From: Paractinoplanes toevensis
Lineage (GTDB): Bacteria > Actinomycetota > Actinomycetes > Mycobacteriales > Micromonosporaceae
Reading direction: 5' to 3'
Length of the DNA stretch: 64,000 nucleotides
Assembly (NCBI RefSeq): GCF_018332695.1
Contig: NZ_BOQN01000087.1
Coordinates: 62,001 to 126,000, forward strand
The stretch's first letter is position 1. Each line of letters starts with the position of its first letter. The notes beneath the pieces were generated by a model. It had not been told where the DNA came from, searched no databases, and saw nothing but the letters and a program-made list of their open reading frames with translations. Of the stretch, positions 8,442 to 17,256 are shown in pieces. The position numbers and the translations under genes are program-made.

Positions 8442-9293
8442 GTGGCCTCCGGGCCGCTGCGGATTTGGACCGAGCGGGTCGGTGATCCCCGGCTTCCCGC
8501 CGTTCTGCTGGTCATGGGGTCGTCCGCGCAGGGGGTCCTGTGCCCCGACGCGCTGGTCGGCCGGCTCGTCGAGCGCGGGGTCCAGGTGATCCGGTTCGAC
8601 CATCGGGACACCGGCCGGTCCAGCGTCGTCGACTTCGACGCCCACCCGTACACGATCGGCGACCTGGCCCGCGACTGTCTCGCGGTGCTGGACGGATACG
8701 ACCTGGACCGCGCCCACGTGGCCGGCGCCTCGCTGGGCGGCATGATCGTGCAGTGGCTGGGCGTGCACGCGCCGCACCGGGTCCGGTCGTTGACGGTGAT
8801 CTCCAGCTCGCCGATGGGGCACGACCCGGCGCCGTTGTGGGCCCGGGCGCGGGCCGGGGAGCCGCCCGACCCGCAGGATCTGCCGCCGCCGGCACCGGCG
8901 TTCCTGGCGCATCTGGCCGCCGGGCTGCCGCCGGGTGTGGAGTCCGACGTGGCCCTGTTCCGGGTCTTCAACGGGCCGGTCCGGCCGTTCGACGAGCCGG
9001 CCGCCCGGGCCATGCTCGAGCTGGCGCTGTCGCGGGCCACCGACTCGGCGGCCGCGGCCAATCACAACCGGGCCGTCTGGATGCCCGACCCTGGCCTGCT
9101 CGCCCCGCTGTCGTCGATCACCGCGCCGACCTCGATCGTGCACGGCGACCAGGATCCGCTCTATCCGCTCGGGCACGGCGAGGCCCTGGCCGCCGCCATC
9201 CCGGGCGCGGTGCTGCACGTCGTGCCGGGGATGGGCCACATCATGACCTCGCCCGGTCTGCCCGAGGAGGTCGCCGACCTGATCCGGTTGTGA
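8442..9293 (+). CDS. Alpha/beta-fold hydrolase
   Basis: 283-residue hydrolase. Seen: the oxyanion region LLVMGSS, the strand/turn FDHRDTGRSS, the nucleophile elbow VAGASLGGMI (catalytic Ser), the acid in HGDQDPLYP and the His in PGMGHIM. All triad members are present, so it is probably active. The layout resembles the epoxide-hydrolase/proline-iminopeptidase-like or rifampin-hydrolase type; the substrate is unknown. GTG 8442 is preceded by GGGAGCGG, which decides the start; a longer open frame to 8316 overlaps the divergent gene. Confidence 0.85.
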   Translation: MASGPLRIWTERVGDPRLPAVLLVMGSSAQGVLCPDALVGRLVERGVQVIRFDHRDTGRSSVVDFDAHPYTIGDLARDCLAVLDGYDLDRAHVAGASLGGMIVQWLGVHAPHRVRSLTVISSSPMGHDPAPLWARARAGEPPDPQDLPPPAPAFLAHLAAGLPPGVESDVALFRVFNGPVRPFDEPAARAMLELALSRATDSAAAANHNRAVWMPDPGLLAPLSSITAPTSIVHGDQDPLYPLGHGEALAAAIPGAVLHVVPGMGHIMTSPGLPEEVADLIRL

Positions 9294-9346
9294 CCCGCCC
9301 GGCAAACCTGCCGAAGTGGCCCCCGGCAGCGGCGAACTGGGTTTTC

Positions 9347-9634
9347 ATGGAACTCGTGCCGATCGAACACACCGGTATTGCCGCGCCGGTGCCGGCGGGG
9401 CCGACTGTCGTCGAGCTGTCCCGGCGGGCGCGGCTGGCCGTCACCGATGCTGCGCTGCTGGTCGAGGCGGCCATCGCGGCCGGCTGGGAGAACCCGGACG
9501 GTTTCGACCCCGGGGACCCGCACGCCGCCGTGGACGCCGCGCTCTGGCTGTGGACGCGCAACACGTCCACGCTGCCGGGTGTCGCGGTGCTGTCCGACGG
9601 CGGCGAGGCCGGCTTCGCCCCGGTGTCTCCGTAG
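9347..9634 (+). CDS. Hypothetical protein, 95 residues
   Basis: Starts MELVPIEHTGIAAPVPAG and continues with an alpha-helical part (LSRRARLAVTDAALLVEAAI) and an aromatic LWLWTRNTS segment. No recognised domain, signal peptide or membrane helix. It follows the hydrolase by 53 bp on the same strand and ends just before two 14-bp copies of CCGTAGCGCGAGCC. Function unknown; it is counted as a gene because of its position and the third-position GC bias of the frame. Confidence 0.5.
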   Translation: MELVPIEHTGIAAPVPAGPTVVELSRRARLAVTDAALLVEAAIAAGWENPDGFDPGDPHAAVDAALWLWTRNTSTLPGVAVLSDGGEAGFAPVSP

Positions 9635-9670
9635 CGCGAGCCCCCGTAGCGCGAGCCGGCCCCGGGCCGA

Positions 9671-10918
9671 TCAGTTGAGGCGCTGCCGCACCAGGCCGTG
9701 CGGGTCGATGACGTACTTCCTGGCCGCGCCGGAGTCGAAGTCCTGGTAGCCCTGCGGGGCCTGGTCCAGGGGAATCGCGGTCGCGTTGACGTTCTTGGCG
9801 ATCTGCACCCGGTCGTGCAGGATCGCCATCATCAGGTTGCGGTTGTACTTCATCACCGGGCACTGGCCGGTGACGAAGGAATGCGACTTCGCCCAGCCCA
9901 GGCCGAGCCGCAGCGACAGCGAGCCGACCTTGGCCGCCTCGTCGACGCCGCCGGGGTCGCCGGTCACGTACAGACCGGGGATGCCGATGGCGCCGCCGGC
10001 CCGGGTGACCTCCATCAGCGAGTTGAGCACGGTGGCCGGCATCTCGGTCTGCGCGTTCGCGCCGTGCCCGCGGGCCTCGAAGCCGACCGCGTCGACCGCC
10101 GCGTCGACCAGCGGCTGGCCGATCGCGGGGGCGTCCTTGCCGAGGATCTGCTGCACCTGTTCGGCCGGGTCACCGTCGGCGACGTTCACGGTTTCGCAGC
10201 CGAAGCTGCGGGCCTGCGCGAGGCGTTCGGCGTTGAGGTCGCCGACGATGACGACGGCCGCGCCGAGCAGCCACGCCGAGGTGGCCGCGGCCAGGCCGAC
10301 CGGGCCGGCGCCGGCGATGTAGACGGTGGAGCCGGTGGTCACCCCGGCGCTGACGCAGCCGTGGTAGCCGGTGGGGAAGATGTCGGTGAGCATGGCCAGG
10401 TCGAGGATCTTCTCCAGGGCCTGGTCGCGGTCGGGGAATTTGAGCAGGTTCCAGTCGGCGTACGGGACCAGCACGTACTCGGCCTGCCCGCCGACCCAGC
10501 CGCCCATGTCGACGTACCCGTACGCCGATCCTGGCCGGTCGGGGTTGACGTTGAGGCAGACGCCGGTCTTGCCTTCCTTGCAGTTGCGGCAGCGGCCGCA
10601 GGCGATGTTGAACGGGACCGAGCAGATGTCGCCGGTCTTGATGTACTCGACGTCCGGCCCGACGTCGATGACCTCGCCGGTGATCTCGTGGCCGAGCACG
10701 AGACCTTCCGGTGCGGTGGTGCGGCCGCGGACCATGTGCTGGTCGCTGCCGCAGATGTTGGTGGTCACCGTCCGCAGGATCACCCCGTGCGGGGTGCGCC
10801 GGCCGATGTTGGCCTTGTTGACGCCGGGGCCGTCCTTCATTTCGTAGGTCGGATAGGGGATGTCGGCGATCTCGACCTGGCCGGGGCCCTGGTAGACCAC
10901 TGCGCGATTGGCTGGCAT
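9671..10918 (-). CDS. fdhA: Glutathione-independent formaldehyde dehydrogenase, zinc-dependent
   Basis: Medium-chain zinc dehydrogenase of 415 residues that oxidises formaldehyde with NAD without a thiol cofactor (Pseudomonas putida FdhA type). Seen: the catalytic zinc ligands in NICGSDQHMVRG and LGHEITGEV, the four-Cys structural zinc lobe CGRCRNCKEGKTGVC, the nucleotide-binding loop IAGAGPVGLAAA, and the long FdhA-specific insert including GSAYGYVDMGGWVGGQAEY. The usual length of this subfamily is about 400, matching well. It is divergent from the DoxX-like gene across a 177-bp gap and has no partner genes of a methylotrophic pathway nearby, so detoxification is the likely role. Confidence 0.92.
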   Translation of the reverse strand: MPANRAVVYQGPGQVEIADIPYPTYEMKDGPGVNKANIGRRTPHGVILRTVTTNICGSDQHMVRGRTTAPEGLVLGHEITGEVIDVGPDVEYIKTGDICSVPFNIACGRCRNCKEGKTGVCLNVNPDRPGSAYGYVDMGGWVGGQAEYVLVPYADWNLLKFPDRDQALEKILDLAMLTDIFPTGYHGCVSAGVTTGSTVYIAGAGPVGLAAATSAWLLGAAVVIVGDLNAERLAQARSFGCETVNVADGDPAEQVQQILGKDAPAIGQPLVDAAVDAVGFEARGHGANAQTEMPATVLNSLMEVTRAGGAIGIPGLYVTGDPGGVDEAAKVGSLSLRLGLGWAKSHSFVTGQCPVMKYNRNLMMAILHDRVQIAKNVNATAIPLDQAPQGYQDFDSGAARKYVIDPHGLVRQRLN

Positions 10919-11095
10919 CGTTGCCTCCCATCGTCATGACGGCGACGGAAAGTCACGTCGCCATTACGGCCATGTTTCGCCGGTGGCGCCGGAAACAGAA
11001 CCGTCGATTGTGACAAGAGCTGCCGATTCGGGCATGCCGTCACGTCCGGCCGCGCTTGCTCGTCCCTGGAGAAAATCAACATCAAGGGAGAGCTT

Positions 11096-11431
11096 GTGTA
11101 CGTCGTGATCACGCTCATCGCCGTGTTGTTCACCGGCAGTGCCGCCGCCTTCTACCTGGTCGGTCACGAGTACCCGAAGACGCAGGCCGACATGAAGGGC
11201 ATCCCGCGCCGGTTCGTGCCGGTGCTCGGGGCGCTGCTGACCGCGGGCACGCTCGGCCTGCTGGCCGGTTTCGCCGTACCGTGGCTGGGCGTCGCCGCCG
11301 CCACCGGTCTCGTCCTGTACTTCGTCGGCGCCCTGGTCGCGCACCTGCGGGTGGGTTCGCGCGCGCTGGCCGGGCCGGCCGTGTTCCTGGTGACGGAGGT
11401 GGCCGCGCTGGTGGTCGGCCTGGCGCGCTGA
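11096..11431 (+). CDS. DoxX-like small membrane protein
   Basis: 111-residue protein with four predicted membrane helices (VVITLIAVLFTGSAAAFYLVG; LGALLTAGTLGLLAGFAV; AATGLVLYFVGALVAHL; GPAVFLVTEVAALVVGL). Size and helix spacing fit the DoxX/DoxX-like family, whose members are often linked to redox stress. GTG 11096 follows the Shine-Dalgarno AAGGGAG. The family call rests on topology and length, not on a diagnostic motif. It is divergent from fdhA. Confidence 0.65.
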   Translation: MYVVITLIAVLFTGSAAAFYLVGHEYPKTQADMKGIPRRFVPVLGALLTAGTLGLLAGFAVPWLGVAAATGLVLYFVGALVAHLRVGSRALAGPAVFLVTEVAALVVGLAR

Positions 11432-11487
11432 ACGAGCGTTGTGTACGTTCGTACGTATCTTGTAAATGCCGAAGTAAGGAAACACCC

Positions 11488-12672
11488 GTGGATCTCGCCA
11501 CGTCTCGTCGCCGGCTGGCTCTGTTCGGGCTGTTCCTCATTCCCGGGCTGGCCCTGTCGTCGTGGGTGACCCGCACCCCCGACATCCGCGACCTGCTCGG
11601 CGCCTCCACCGCGGAGATGGGCCTGGTCCTGTTCGGCCTGTCGGCCGGCTCGATGATCGGCATCCTGTTCTCCGGCAAGCTGGTCACCCGGTTCGGCACC
11701 CGGCCGGTGATCGCCGCCGCCAGCCTCACGATCGTTTCGTGCACGCCGGTCGTCGGGCTCGGCGCGGCCCTGTCGCAGAGCATCGTGGTGGCCGCCGGGC
11801 TGTTCCTGCTCGGCCTCGGCTTCGGCTGCGGCGAGGTCGCCATGAACGTCGACGGCGCCGACGTGGAACGGATCATCGGCCGGCCGGTGCTGCCGTCCAT
11901 GCACGGCTGCTTCAGCCTGGGCACGGTGATCGGCGCGATCCTCGGCATGGTCTTCACCGCCGTGGAGGTCCCGGTCCTGTGGCACCTGGTCGGCATGGCC
12001 GCGGTGACCCTGCCGCTGTGCGTGGCGGCGATCCGGTTCGTGCCCGGCGGCACCGGCCGGGAGCAGCACGAACGCAAGACCCGGGGCCCGGCCGTGTGGC
12101 GCGACCGGCGGCTGCTGCTGATCGGCGTGATCGTGCTGGGCATGGCCCTGGCCGAGGGCGCCGCCAACGACTGGCTTCCGCTGATCATGGTGGACGGGCA
12201 CGGCCTCGACCCGGCGCTGAGCTCCGGGGTGTACGTGGTGTTCGTCGCGGCCATGACGATCGGCCGGTTCACCGGCGGTTTCTTCCTCGACCGGTTCGGC
12301 CGGGCGGTCGTGCTGTTCGCGAGCGCGGTCATCGGCGCGGCCGGCCTGCTGGTGGTGATCGCCGTCGACAGCCAGATCGCGGCGGGCGCGGCGGTGCTGC
12401 TGTGGGGTCTCGGGTCGGCGCTGGGTTTCCCGGTCGCGCTGTCCGCGGCCGGCGACTCGGGCGCCGACCCGACCGCCCGGGTGTCGCTGGTCGCCACGGT
12501 CGGCTATCTCGCGTTCCTGGTCGGCCCGCCCTCGCTGGGTTTCCTCGGCGAGCATTTCGGGTTGCGCGGCGCGATGCTGGTGGTGCTGCTGTTCCTGGTG
12601 TTCGCGGCGCTGGCCGCACCCGCGCTGGGCGGGCGCAGCGAGCAGCACCGGGAGCCGGTCGCGATACCGTGA
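11488..12672 (+). CDS. MFS transporter (sugar/drug efflux type)
   Basis: 394-residue 12-helix major facilitator with the A-like loop GKLVTRFGTRPV between helices 2 and 3 and GGFFLDRFGRAVV at the matching place in the second half. The opening FGLFLIPGLALSSWVTRTPDIRDLLGAS is typical of the actinobacterial YbjJ-like MFS group. GTG 11488 has the Shine-Dalgarno TAAGGA. The upstream region carries the short palindrome GTACG-TT-CGTAC (11443-11454), a possible operator, but there is no adjacent repressor gene. Substrate unknown. Confidence 0.85.
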   Translation: MDLATSRRRLALFGLFLIPGLALSSWVTRTPDIRDLLGASTAEMGLVLFGLSAGSMIGILFSGKLVTRFGTRPVIAAASLTIVSCTPVVGLGAALSQSIVVAAGLFLLGLGFGCGEVAMNVDGADVERIIGRPVLPSMHGCFSLGTVIGAILGMVFTAVEVPVLWHLVGMAAVTLPLCVAAIRFVPGGTGREQHERKTRGPAVWRDRRLLLIGVIVLGMALAEGAANDWLPLIMVDGHGLDPALSSGVYVVFVAAMTIGRFTGGFFLDRFGRAVVLFASAVIGAAGLLVVIAVDSQIAAGAAVLLWGLGSALGFPVALSAAGDSGADPTARVSLVATVGYLAFLVGPPSLGFLGEHFGLRGAMLVVLLFLVFAALAAPALGGRSEQHREPVAIP

Positions 12673-12676
12673 GCCG

Positions 12677-13504
12677 ATGCGGCTCTACGTGGGATGTGCG
12701 ATGTGGTCGCACCAGGCCTGGCCGGTTCCCAAAGATCAACGGCCACTTCAGGCGTACGCCGGTCAGTGCACCGCCGTGGAAGGCAACACGACGTTCTACG
12801 CCACCCCGTCCCCGGCGACGGTGGCGTCCTGGGCCGAGCAGACCCCCGGCGACTTCCGTTTCGTCCTCAAGCTCCCGAAGGCCGTCACGCACGAGCGCCG
12901 GCTGATCGGCGCTGCCCCTGAGGTGGCCGCGTTCCTGCAGGTCACTGCTCCGCTGCGGGGCCGGGTGCAGGCCTACTGGATTCAGCTGCCCGGCTCGTTC
13001 GGCCCGGACGAGCTGCCGGTGCTGGCCCGGTTCCTGCACGATTTACCCGGCGGCCACCGGTACGCGGTGGAGGTGCGCCACCCCGGTTTCTTCACCGAAC
13101 CCGGCCCGCTGGAGGAGGTTCTGCACGACACCGGGACGGAGTGGGTGCCGTTCGACACGACCGCGTTCTTCGCGAAGGCGCCCACCAGTGCCGCCGAACG
13201 GGAGGCGTGGACGAAGAAACCCCGGATGCCGCTGCGCGCGGACGCCCTGACCGCGACCCCGATCGTTCGTTACCTGGGCCGCGACGACACCGCCGAGACC
13301 GTCGCCGGCTGGCAGCCGTGGGTGCGGCGGACCGCGGCCTGGCTGCGCGAGGGCCGCGAACCCACGGTCTTCCTGCACACCCCGGACAACGTCGACGCCC
13401 CGGCGCTGGCCCGCCGCTTCCACGACGAGGTGCGGGCCCTGGTGCCGGGGCTGGAGCCGCTGCCCGCGCCGGCGCCGGCCGACGAACCGCTGACACTGTT
13501 CTGA
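12677..13504 (+). CDS. DUF72 (YecE-like) protein
   Basis: 275-residue TIM-barrel-like protein of the DUF72/YecE family. Seen: YVGCAMWSHQAW at the N-terminus, VEGNTTFYATPSPATVASWAEQTPGDFRFVLK-type segment (family hallmark: an N-T-F-Y turn followed by PxxF.F.VK), and the C-terminal FLHTPDN. The biochemical role of the family is not established. It begins 5 bp after the MFS stop and its stop overlaps the next ATG by one base (TGATG), so MFS, DUF72 and the GH114-like gene may share a transcript. Confidence 0.88.
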   Translation: MRLYVGCAMWSHQAWPVPKDQRPLQAYAGQCTAVEGNTTFYATPSPATVASWAEQTPGDFRFVLKLPKAVTHERRLIGAAPEVAAFLQVTAPLRGRVQAYWIQLPGSFGPDELPVLARFLHDLPGGHRYAVEVRHPGFFTEPGPLEEVLHDTGTEWVPFDTTAFFAKAPTSAAEREAWTKKPRMPLRADALTATPIVRYLGRDDTAETVAGWQPWVRRTAAWLREGREPTVFLHTPDNVDAPALARRFHDEVRALVPGLEPLPAPAPADEPLTLF

Positions 13505-14310
13505 TGAGACGGGCCGCGGCGCTGCTGCTGATCACCGCCGTGGTGAGCGGCTGCACCGGCCGTGCGGTGGTCGAGCCGATGCCGACCGTGGTGTGGGAAC
13601 CGCCGCCCGCCGACGGGCGGTTCGACTACCAGCTGGGCGGCGCTTATCCGCCGGCCTCCGGGGTGGCGATCGTGGACCGGGACCGTACGGCGCAGCCCGC
13701 GCCCGGCGTCTACTCGATCTGCTACGTCAACGCGTTCCAGACCCAGCCGGCCGAGAACGCGTGGTGGTCGGCGAACCATGACGACCTGCTGCTGCGCACC
13801 AAGGGCGACGGCTACCTGACCGACCCGGACTGGCCGGACGAGCGCATCCTGGACATCTCCACCGACACGAAACGCGCCGCGGTGGCGGGCATCGTCGGGC
13901 AGTGGTTCGCCGGGTGCGCCGAGCGGGGGTTCCGCGCCGTCGAACCGGACAACCTCGACTCGTACACCCGCTCGAACGGCCGTCTGCGACAGAGCGACGC
14001 CGTCGCGTACGCCCGGCTGTTGAAAGCGCGGGCCCACGCCGCAGGCCTCGCCGTCGCGCAGAAGAACGCGCCGGACCTGGCCGGCCTGGGGTTTGATTTC
14101 GCGATCGCGGAGGAGTGCGCGGTCTACGACGAGTGCGACGCCTACCGCAAGCTGTACGGCGACCAGGTGTACGAGATCGAGTACACCGACAACGGCCTCA
14201 CCGCCTACCGCGAGGCGTGCCGGGCCGGCGGCGACCGGATCTCCATCATCCTGCGGGACCGGGACGTCGTTCCGGTCGCCGCGGTCGGCTACCACTACGA
14301 GTACTGCTAG
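13504..14310 (+). CDS. Secreted GH114-like (endo-alpha-1,4-polygalactosaminidase-type) lipoprotein
   Basis: 268-residue exported protein. The signal peptide MRRAAALLLITAVVSGC ends in a lipobox (VSGC). The mature part matches the glycoside-hydrolase-like TIM domain of family GH114: FDYQLGG, GVYSICYVNAFQTQP, WPDERILDIS and GFRAVEPDNLDSY, with acidic residues at strand ends (EPDN, IAEECAVYDEC). GH114 enzymes cleave galactosaminogalactan or similar polymers; activity here is inferred. The TGATG overlap links it to the DUF72 gene. Confidence 0.85.
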   Translation: MRRAAALLLITAVVSGCTGRAVVEPMPTVVWEPPPADGRFDYQLGGAYPPASGVAIVDRDRTAQPAPGVYSICYVNAFQTQPAENAWWSANHDDLLLRTKGDGYLTDPDWPDERILDISTDTKRAAVAGIVGQWFAGCAERGFRAVEPDNLDSYTRSNGRLRQSDAVAYARLLKARAHAAGLAVAQKNAPDLAGLGFDFAIAEECAVYDECDAYRKLYGDQVYEIEYTDNGLTAYREACRAGGDRISIILRDRDVVPVAAVGYHYEYC

Positions 14311-14401
14311 CCGGCCGCGAGAGATCGGTCGCACCTGCCGCCGGATGGGGTTTCGCGGCCGCTATCGTCGACAGGTTGCCGTGCGGACGGGAGGGCCTGT
14401 C

Positions 14402-14845
14402 ATGGACCACCAGCGGTGGATGAGCCACGCGGTCGCGCTGGCGCACCGGTCACCCCGGTCGGCCACCGCGTTCGCGGTCGGCGCGGTCCTGGTCGACGAG
14501 CGCGGCACCGAGATCTCCGCCGGCTGGTCGCGCGACATCGACCCGCTCGTGCACGCCGAGGAGTCGGCCCTGCTCAAAGCGGCCGGCGACCCGCGGCTGG
14601 CGACGGCGACGCTGTACAGCACGCTCGAGCCGTGCTCGAAACGCGCCCACCGGCCGGACGCCACCTGCGCCGCCCTGATCCTCGCCGCCCGGATTCCCCG
14701 GGTGGTGATCGCCTGGCGGGAACCGGACGTGTTCGTCACCTGCGAGGGCGTGGCGCTGCTGATCGCCGGCGGCGTCGAGATCCTGGAGGTGCCGGAGTTC
14801 GCGGCGGCCGCCCGGGCGGTCAACGCGCACCTGCCGGGTGTCTGA
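14402..14845 (+). CDS. Zinc-dependent deaminase (dCMP/RibD-type fold)
   Basis: 147-residue member of the cytidine/deoxycytidylate deaminase superfamily. The zinc site is intact: HAEESALLKA (HAE with the catalytic Glu) and TLEPCSKRAHRPDATCAALI (PC...C with an 8-residue insert between the Cys ligands, like RibD deaminase domains). It lacks the RibD reductase domain. The likely substrate is a pyrimidine or a riboflavin-type precursor, but it could also be a specialised-metabolism deaminase. ATG 14402 is used; a longer open frame in the same phase overlaps the lipoprotein gene and is not needed. Confidence 0.8.
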   Translation: MDHQRWMSHAVALAHRSPRSATAFAVGAVLVDERGTEISAGWSRDIDPLVHAEESALLKAAGDPRLATATLYSTLEPCSKRAHRPDATCAALILAARIPRVVIAWREPDVFVTCEGVALLIAGGVEILEVPEFAAAARAVNAHLPGV

Positions 14846-14884
14846 TTTCGGGGGCCGAATCCGATTGTGGGAGACTCCCCGGCT

Positions 14885-15412
14885 GTGGGTGACTTCGATC
14901 TCGTGCCCGCCGCCGGCGGCGAGTGGCACGGGCTGCTCTTCGACAACCAGACGGTCGGCCTGGAACCGTCGCTGACCTGGAATTTCCGCATCCCGTGCGA
15001 GCCGGTCGAGGACGGCCAGGCCGCGCTGAGCGTGGAGTGGCTGCCGATACCGGCGCCGGGCTGGCGGTCGATGGCGGGCGCCGCCGCGACCAGCGGTTCG
15101 TTCGCCGAGCCGGCCGAGGCCAGCGTCTACCATGGCCTGCACCACCGCTACGACCGGATCGACCTGCGGATCACCGAGCAGGACGGCCCGCGGATCCGGG
15201 TGGCGGTGACGATCGCCGGCGACATCGACAACCTCGGCCCGGCCGAGCTCACCGTCGACGCGTGGCTGACGTTCACCGGCATCCTGGTGCAGCTGGGCGG
15301 GGTCGCCACGGCGGACGCCGCGCTGTCCCGGCTGGCCGAGTTCACCGCCGTCGACGGCCTGGCCGAGGTGCCGGACCCGCGCGGGATCGCGTTCCGCTTC
15401 GCCCCGCATTAG
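14885..15412 (+). CDS. Hypothetical beta-rich protein
   Basis: Protein of about 175 residues, rich in alternating beta strands (LTWNFRIPCEPVEDGQAALSV-type and RIDLRITEQDGPRIRVAVTIAGDIDNLGP-type segments), with no signal peptide and no known motif. I place the start at GTG 14885, about 10 nt after GGGAGA; GTG 14867 would add six residues. It lies between the deaminase and a small hydrolase on the same strand, 9 bp before the latter, so it may share a transcript with it. Function unknown. Confidence 0.6.
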   Translation: MGDFDLVPAAGGEWHGLLFDNQTVGLEPSLTWNFRIPCEPVEDGQAALSVEWLPIPAPGWRSMAGAAATSGSFAEPAEASVYHGLHHRYDRIDLRITEQDGPRIRVAVTIAGDIDNLGPAELTVDAWLTFTGILVQLGGVATADAALSRLAEFTAVDGLAEVPDPRGIAFRFAPH

Positions 15413-15421
15413 GGTCGTCGG

Positions 15422-15982
15422 ATGGCTGACGACGTCGTGGTTCTGCCCGGCCGGATGGGTGGCACGCTCTCGCCTCTGCCGCTCTACACCGGCGACGTCG
15501 CCGAGTCCCGCGGTGGCACCGTGCACCGGCACGACTGGGTGAGCACCCCGCCGGCCTTCCCGGGCATCCTCGAGCCGGCCACCGTCGATTGGGTGCGCGC
15601 CGAGGTGACGCCCCTGCTCGACAAGCTCGGCGGCCGTCCCCTGCTGATCGGCAAGTCCCTGGGCACGAACGCGGCGGCGCTGGCCGCCGAACGCGACCTG
15701 CCGGCGATCTGGCTGACCCCGCTGCTCAACCTGCCGCACGTGGTGGCCGCTCTGGGCCGGGCCACCGCCCCGTTCCTGCTGATCGGCGGCACCGCCGACC
15801 AGTACTGGGACGGCGAGGCGGCCCGTCGCCTGACCCCGCACGTCTTCGAGGTTCCCGACGGCGACCACGGCCTGTACGTCCCGGGCCCGGTAACGGCGTC
15901 GATCGCGGTCCTGTCCCAGGTGGTAGGGGCAGCCACCGAGTTCTTCGACGAGATCAGCTGGCCCACCGGCCCGACCCGTTAG
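15422..15982 (+). CDS. Small alpha/beta hydrolase
   Basis: 186-residue alpha/beta-fold protein. It has the nucleophile elbow LIGKSLGTNAAAL (Ser), an acid in GGTADQYWDG and the His in PDGDHGLYV. The compact size and lack of a cap domain fit the dienelactone-hydrolase/serine-esterase-like small group in actinobacteria. The substrate is unknown. It follows the hypothetical gene by 9 bp. Confidence 0.75.
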   Translation: MADDVVVLPGRMGGTLSPLPLYTGDVAESRGGTVHRHDWVSTPPAFPGILEPATVDWVRAEVTPLLDKLGGRPLLIGKSLGTNAAALAAERDLPAIWLTPLLNLPHVVAALGRATAPFLLIGGTADQYWDGEAARRLTPHVFEVPDGDHGLYVPGPVTASIAVLSQVVGAATEFFDEISWPTGPTR

Positions 15983-15988
15983 GGCGGG

Positions 15989-16308
15989 TCAGGCCGGCGC
16001 GTGTTTGGCGATGTGGACCGCGAACGGGTCCAATCCGGCTTCCGCACGCCGCTGATCCATCCGCTCCGGGTCTTCGCAGGGCCACGGGACGGGGGAGCCG
16101 TTGACGATGCCGGCGATCTGCGTGCCGTGGATCTGCGGGCGGGCCAGCCGTGCTCGGCGATGATTTCGGTGAGGCGATCGCCGTTGCGGACGGTGACTTT
16201 TCGATGTGCCAGTTGGGCGGTGAAGTCGCCGCTGTGCGCGCCGGGTTGCAGCCGCCGGTCTTCGTCGGTCATGTCGATCATTTCCTGCGCGATTGCGTCG
16301 TCGGCCAT
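15989..16308 (-). pseudogene. DUF6624 protein gene broken by an internal deletion
   Basis: The start (ATG 16308, MADDAIAQEMIDMTDEDRR) leads to the DUF6624 hallmark DRLTEIIAEHGWP. At that point the frame jumps: the other frame continues RPQIHGTQIAG, then EDPERMDQRRAEAGLDPF and stops at 15989-15991, which is the C-terminal end of the same family (GRPQ-x-YGTQ ... EDPERVDERRA). The central part of the family, with the HAAWLIAQH-type segment of about 50-60 residues, is absent. So a deletion that is not a multiple of three joined the two ends near 16140. The product cannot be functional. Confidence 0.7.
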
Positions 16309-16506
16309 GCCCGGCGCGCTAGAGGAAGTGGGGATCCCCGCCAATCCGCCCGGAGCGTCGCATAGATAAACATCGATTGGAAATACCTGGTGAGGCGGTC
16401 GGCTATCCCCGGCCCAGCTGACCCGACCTTCGGCCGAGTGCCGGCCTGTTCCGGTGTGTCTGCGGACCGATGCGCGGCTCGCGCGGCGGCCCATAGAGTC
16501 GCCGCC

Positions 16507-17244
16507 ATGCGTGAGGATCGTCTGGGTTCGAGGTTCGTGGTCGGGTTGCTGTCGGTCGCCGGCGCGGCGCTGGTGGCGGCGTTCGTGCTCGCGCCGGCCG
16601 CGCTGCTGGGGAGTGAGGCCGACCTCTCCGGTGCCGTCCGGCGCGCCCTGGTGCAGTTCCGGCAGAGCGGCCGGCCGCAGCTTCCCGCCCGGCTGGAGAA
16701 CCTGGTCGACTACTGGTTCGAGTGGCATGCGATCAAGGTGGTGATCACCTCGTTCATGCTGGTGACCTTCGGCCTTCTCACCGCCGCGCTGTGGCGCAGA
16801 TATCGGCACGGCGCGGCCGGGTACGCGGTGGCCGCCGCCGGCGCGAGCGTGCTCACGGGCCTCGCGGCGGCCCTGCTGATCCTCAACATTCAGGCGACGG
16901 CCGTGCCGCTGGTCGCGTTACTGCCGCTGGCGTCCGGCGACGCGGCGGAGAAGCTGCTGGGGCCGGCCGGCTCTCCCGCGCTGACGGTGCTGGTGGGCGA
17001 GGTCGAGCGTTACTACTGGGTCCTGGCCGGGGTGGCCGGCCCGGCACTGGCCGTCGCCGTCCTGATCAGCGTGCTGTTGTGGAGGCGACGGGTGACCGAC
17101 GACGCCCGGGTCCTCGTAGCGCGGCGGGCGACCAGCGTCGTCGCGGGGATCAGCGCGAGCGTGCTGCTTCTGGTGGTGGCGTTCAGCATTTTCTCGGCTC
17201 TCGAGCCCGCCGATGCGCTGCGCGGGCTCCTCGGCGTGAGCTGA
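16507..17244 (+). CDS. Multi-pass membrane protein of unknown function
   Basis: 245-residue protein with five likely membrane helices (FVVGLLSVAGAALVAAFVL; KVVITSFMLVTFGLLTAAL; GYAVAAAGASVLTGLAAAL; VLAGVAGPALAVAVLISVL; VVAGISASVLLLVVAFSIF). The longest soluble loop contains LPARLENLVDYWFEWHAIK. No known motif. ATG 16507 is the first good start after the gap downstream of the DUF6624 remnant. Similar four/five-helix proteins are common in actinomycetes, but I cannot name a family. Confidence 0.7.
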   Translation: MREDRLGSRFVVGLLSVAGAALVAAFVLAPAALLGSEADLSGAVRRALVQFRQSGRPQLPARLENLVDYWFEWHAIKVVITSFMLVTFGLLTAALWRRYRHGAAGYAVAAAGASVLTGLAAALLILNIQATAVPLVALLPLASGDAAEKLLGPAGSPALTVLVGEVERYYWVLAGVAGPALAVAVLISVLLWRRRVTDDARVLVARRATSVVAGISASVLLLVVAFSIFSALEPADALRGLLGVS

Positions 17245-17256
17245 GACCGTGGCGGT

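Noticed and set aside
9629..9658. Two copies of CCGTAGCGCGAGCC at the end of the 9347 gene
   Set aside because: Only two short copies in a GC-rich area; no clear function or array structure.
11443..11454. Short palindrome GTACG-TT-CGTAC upstream of the MFS gene as a TetR operator
   Set aside because: No adjacent TetR gene; too short to assign, so noted only under the MFS entry.
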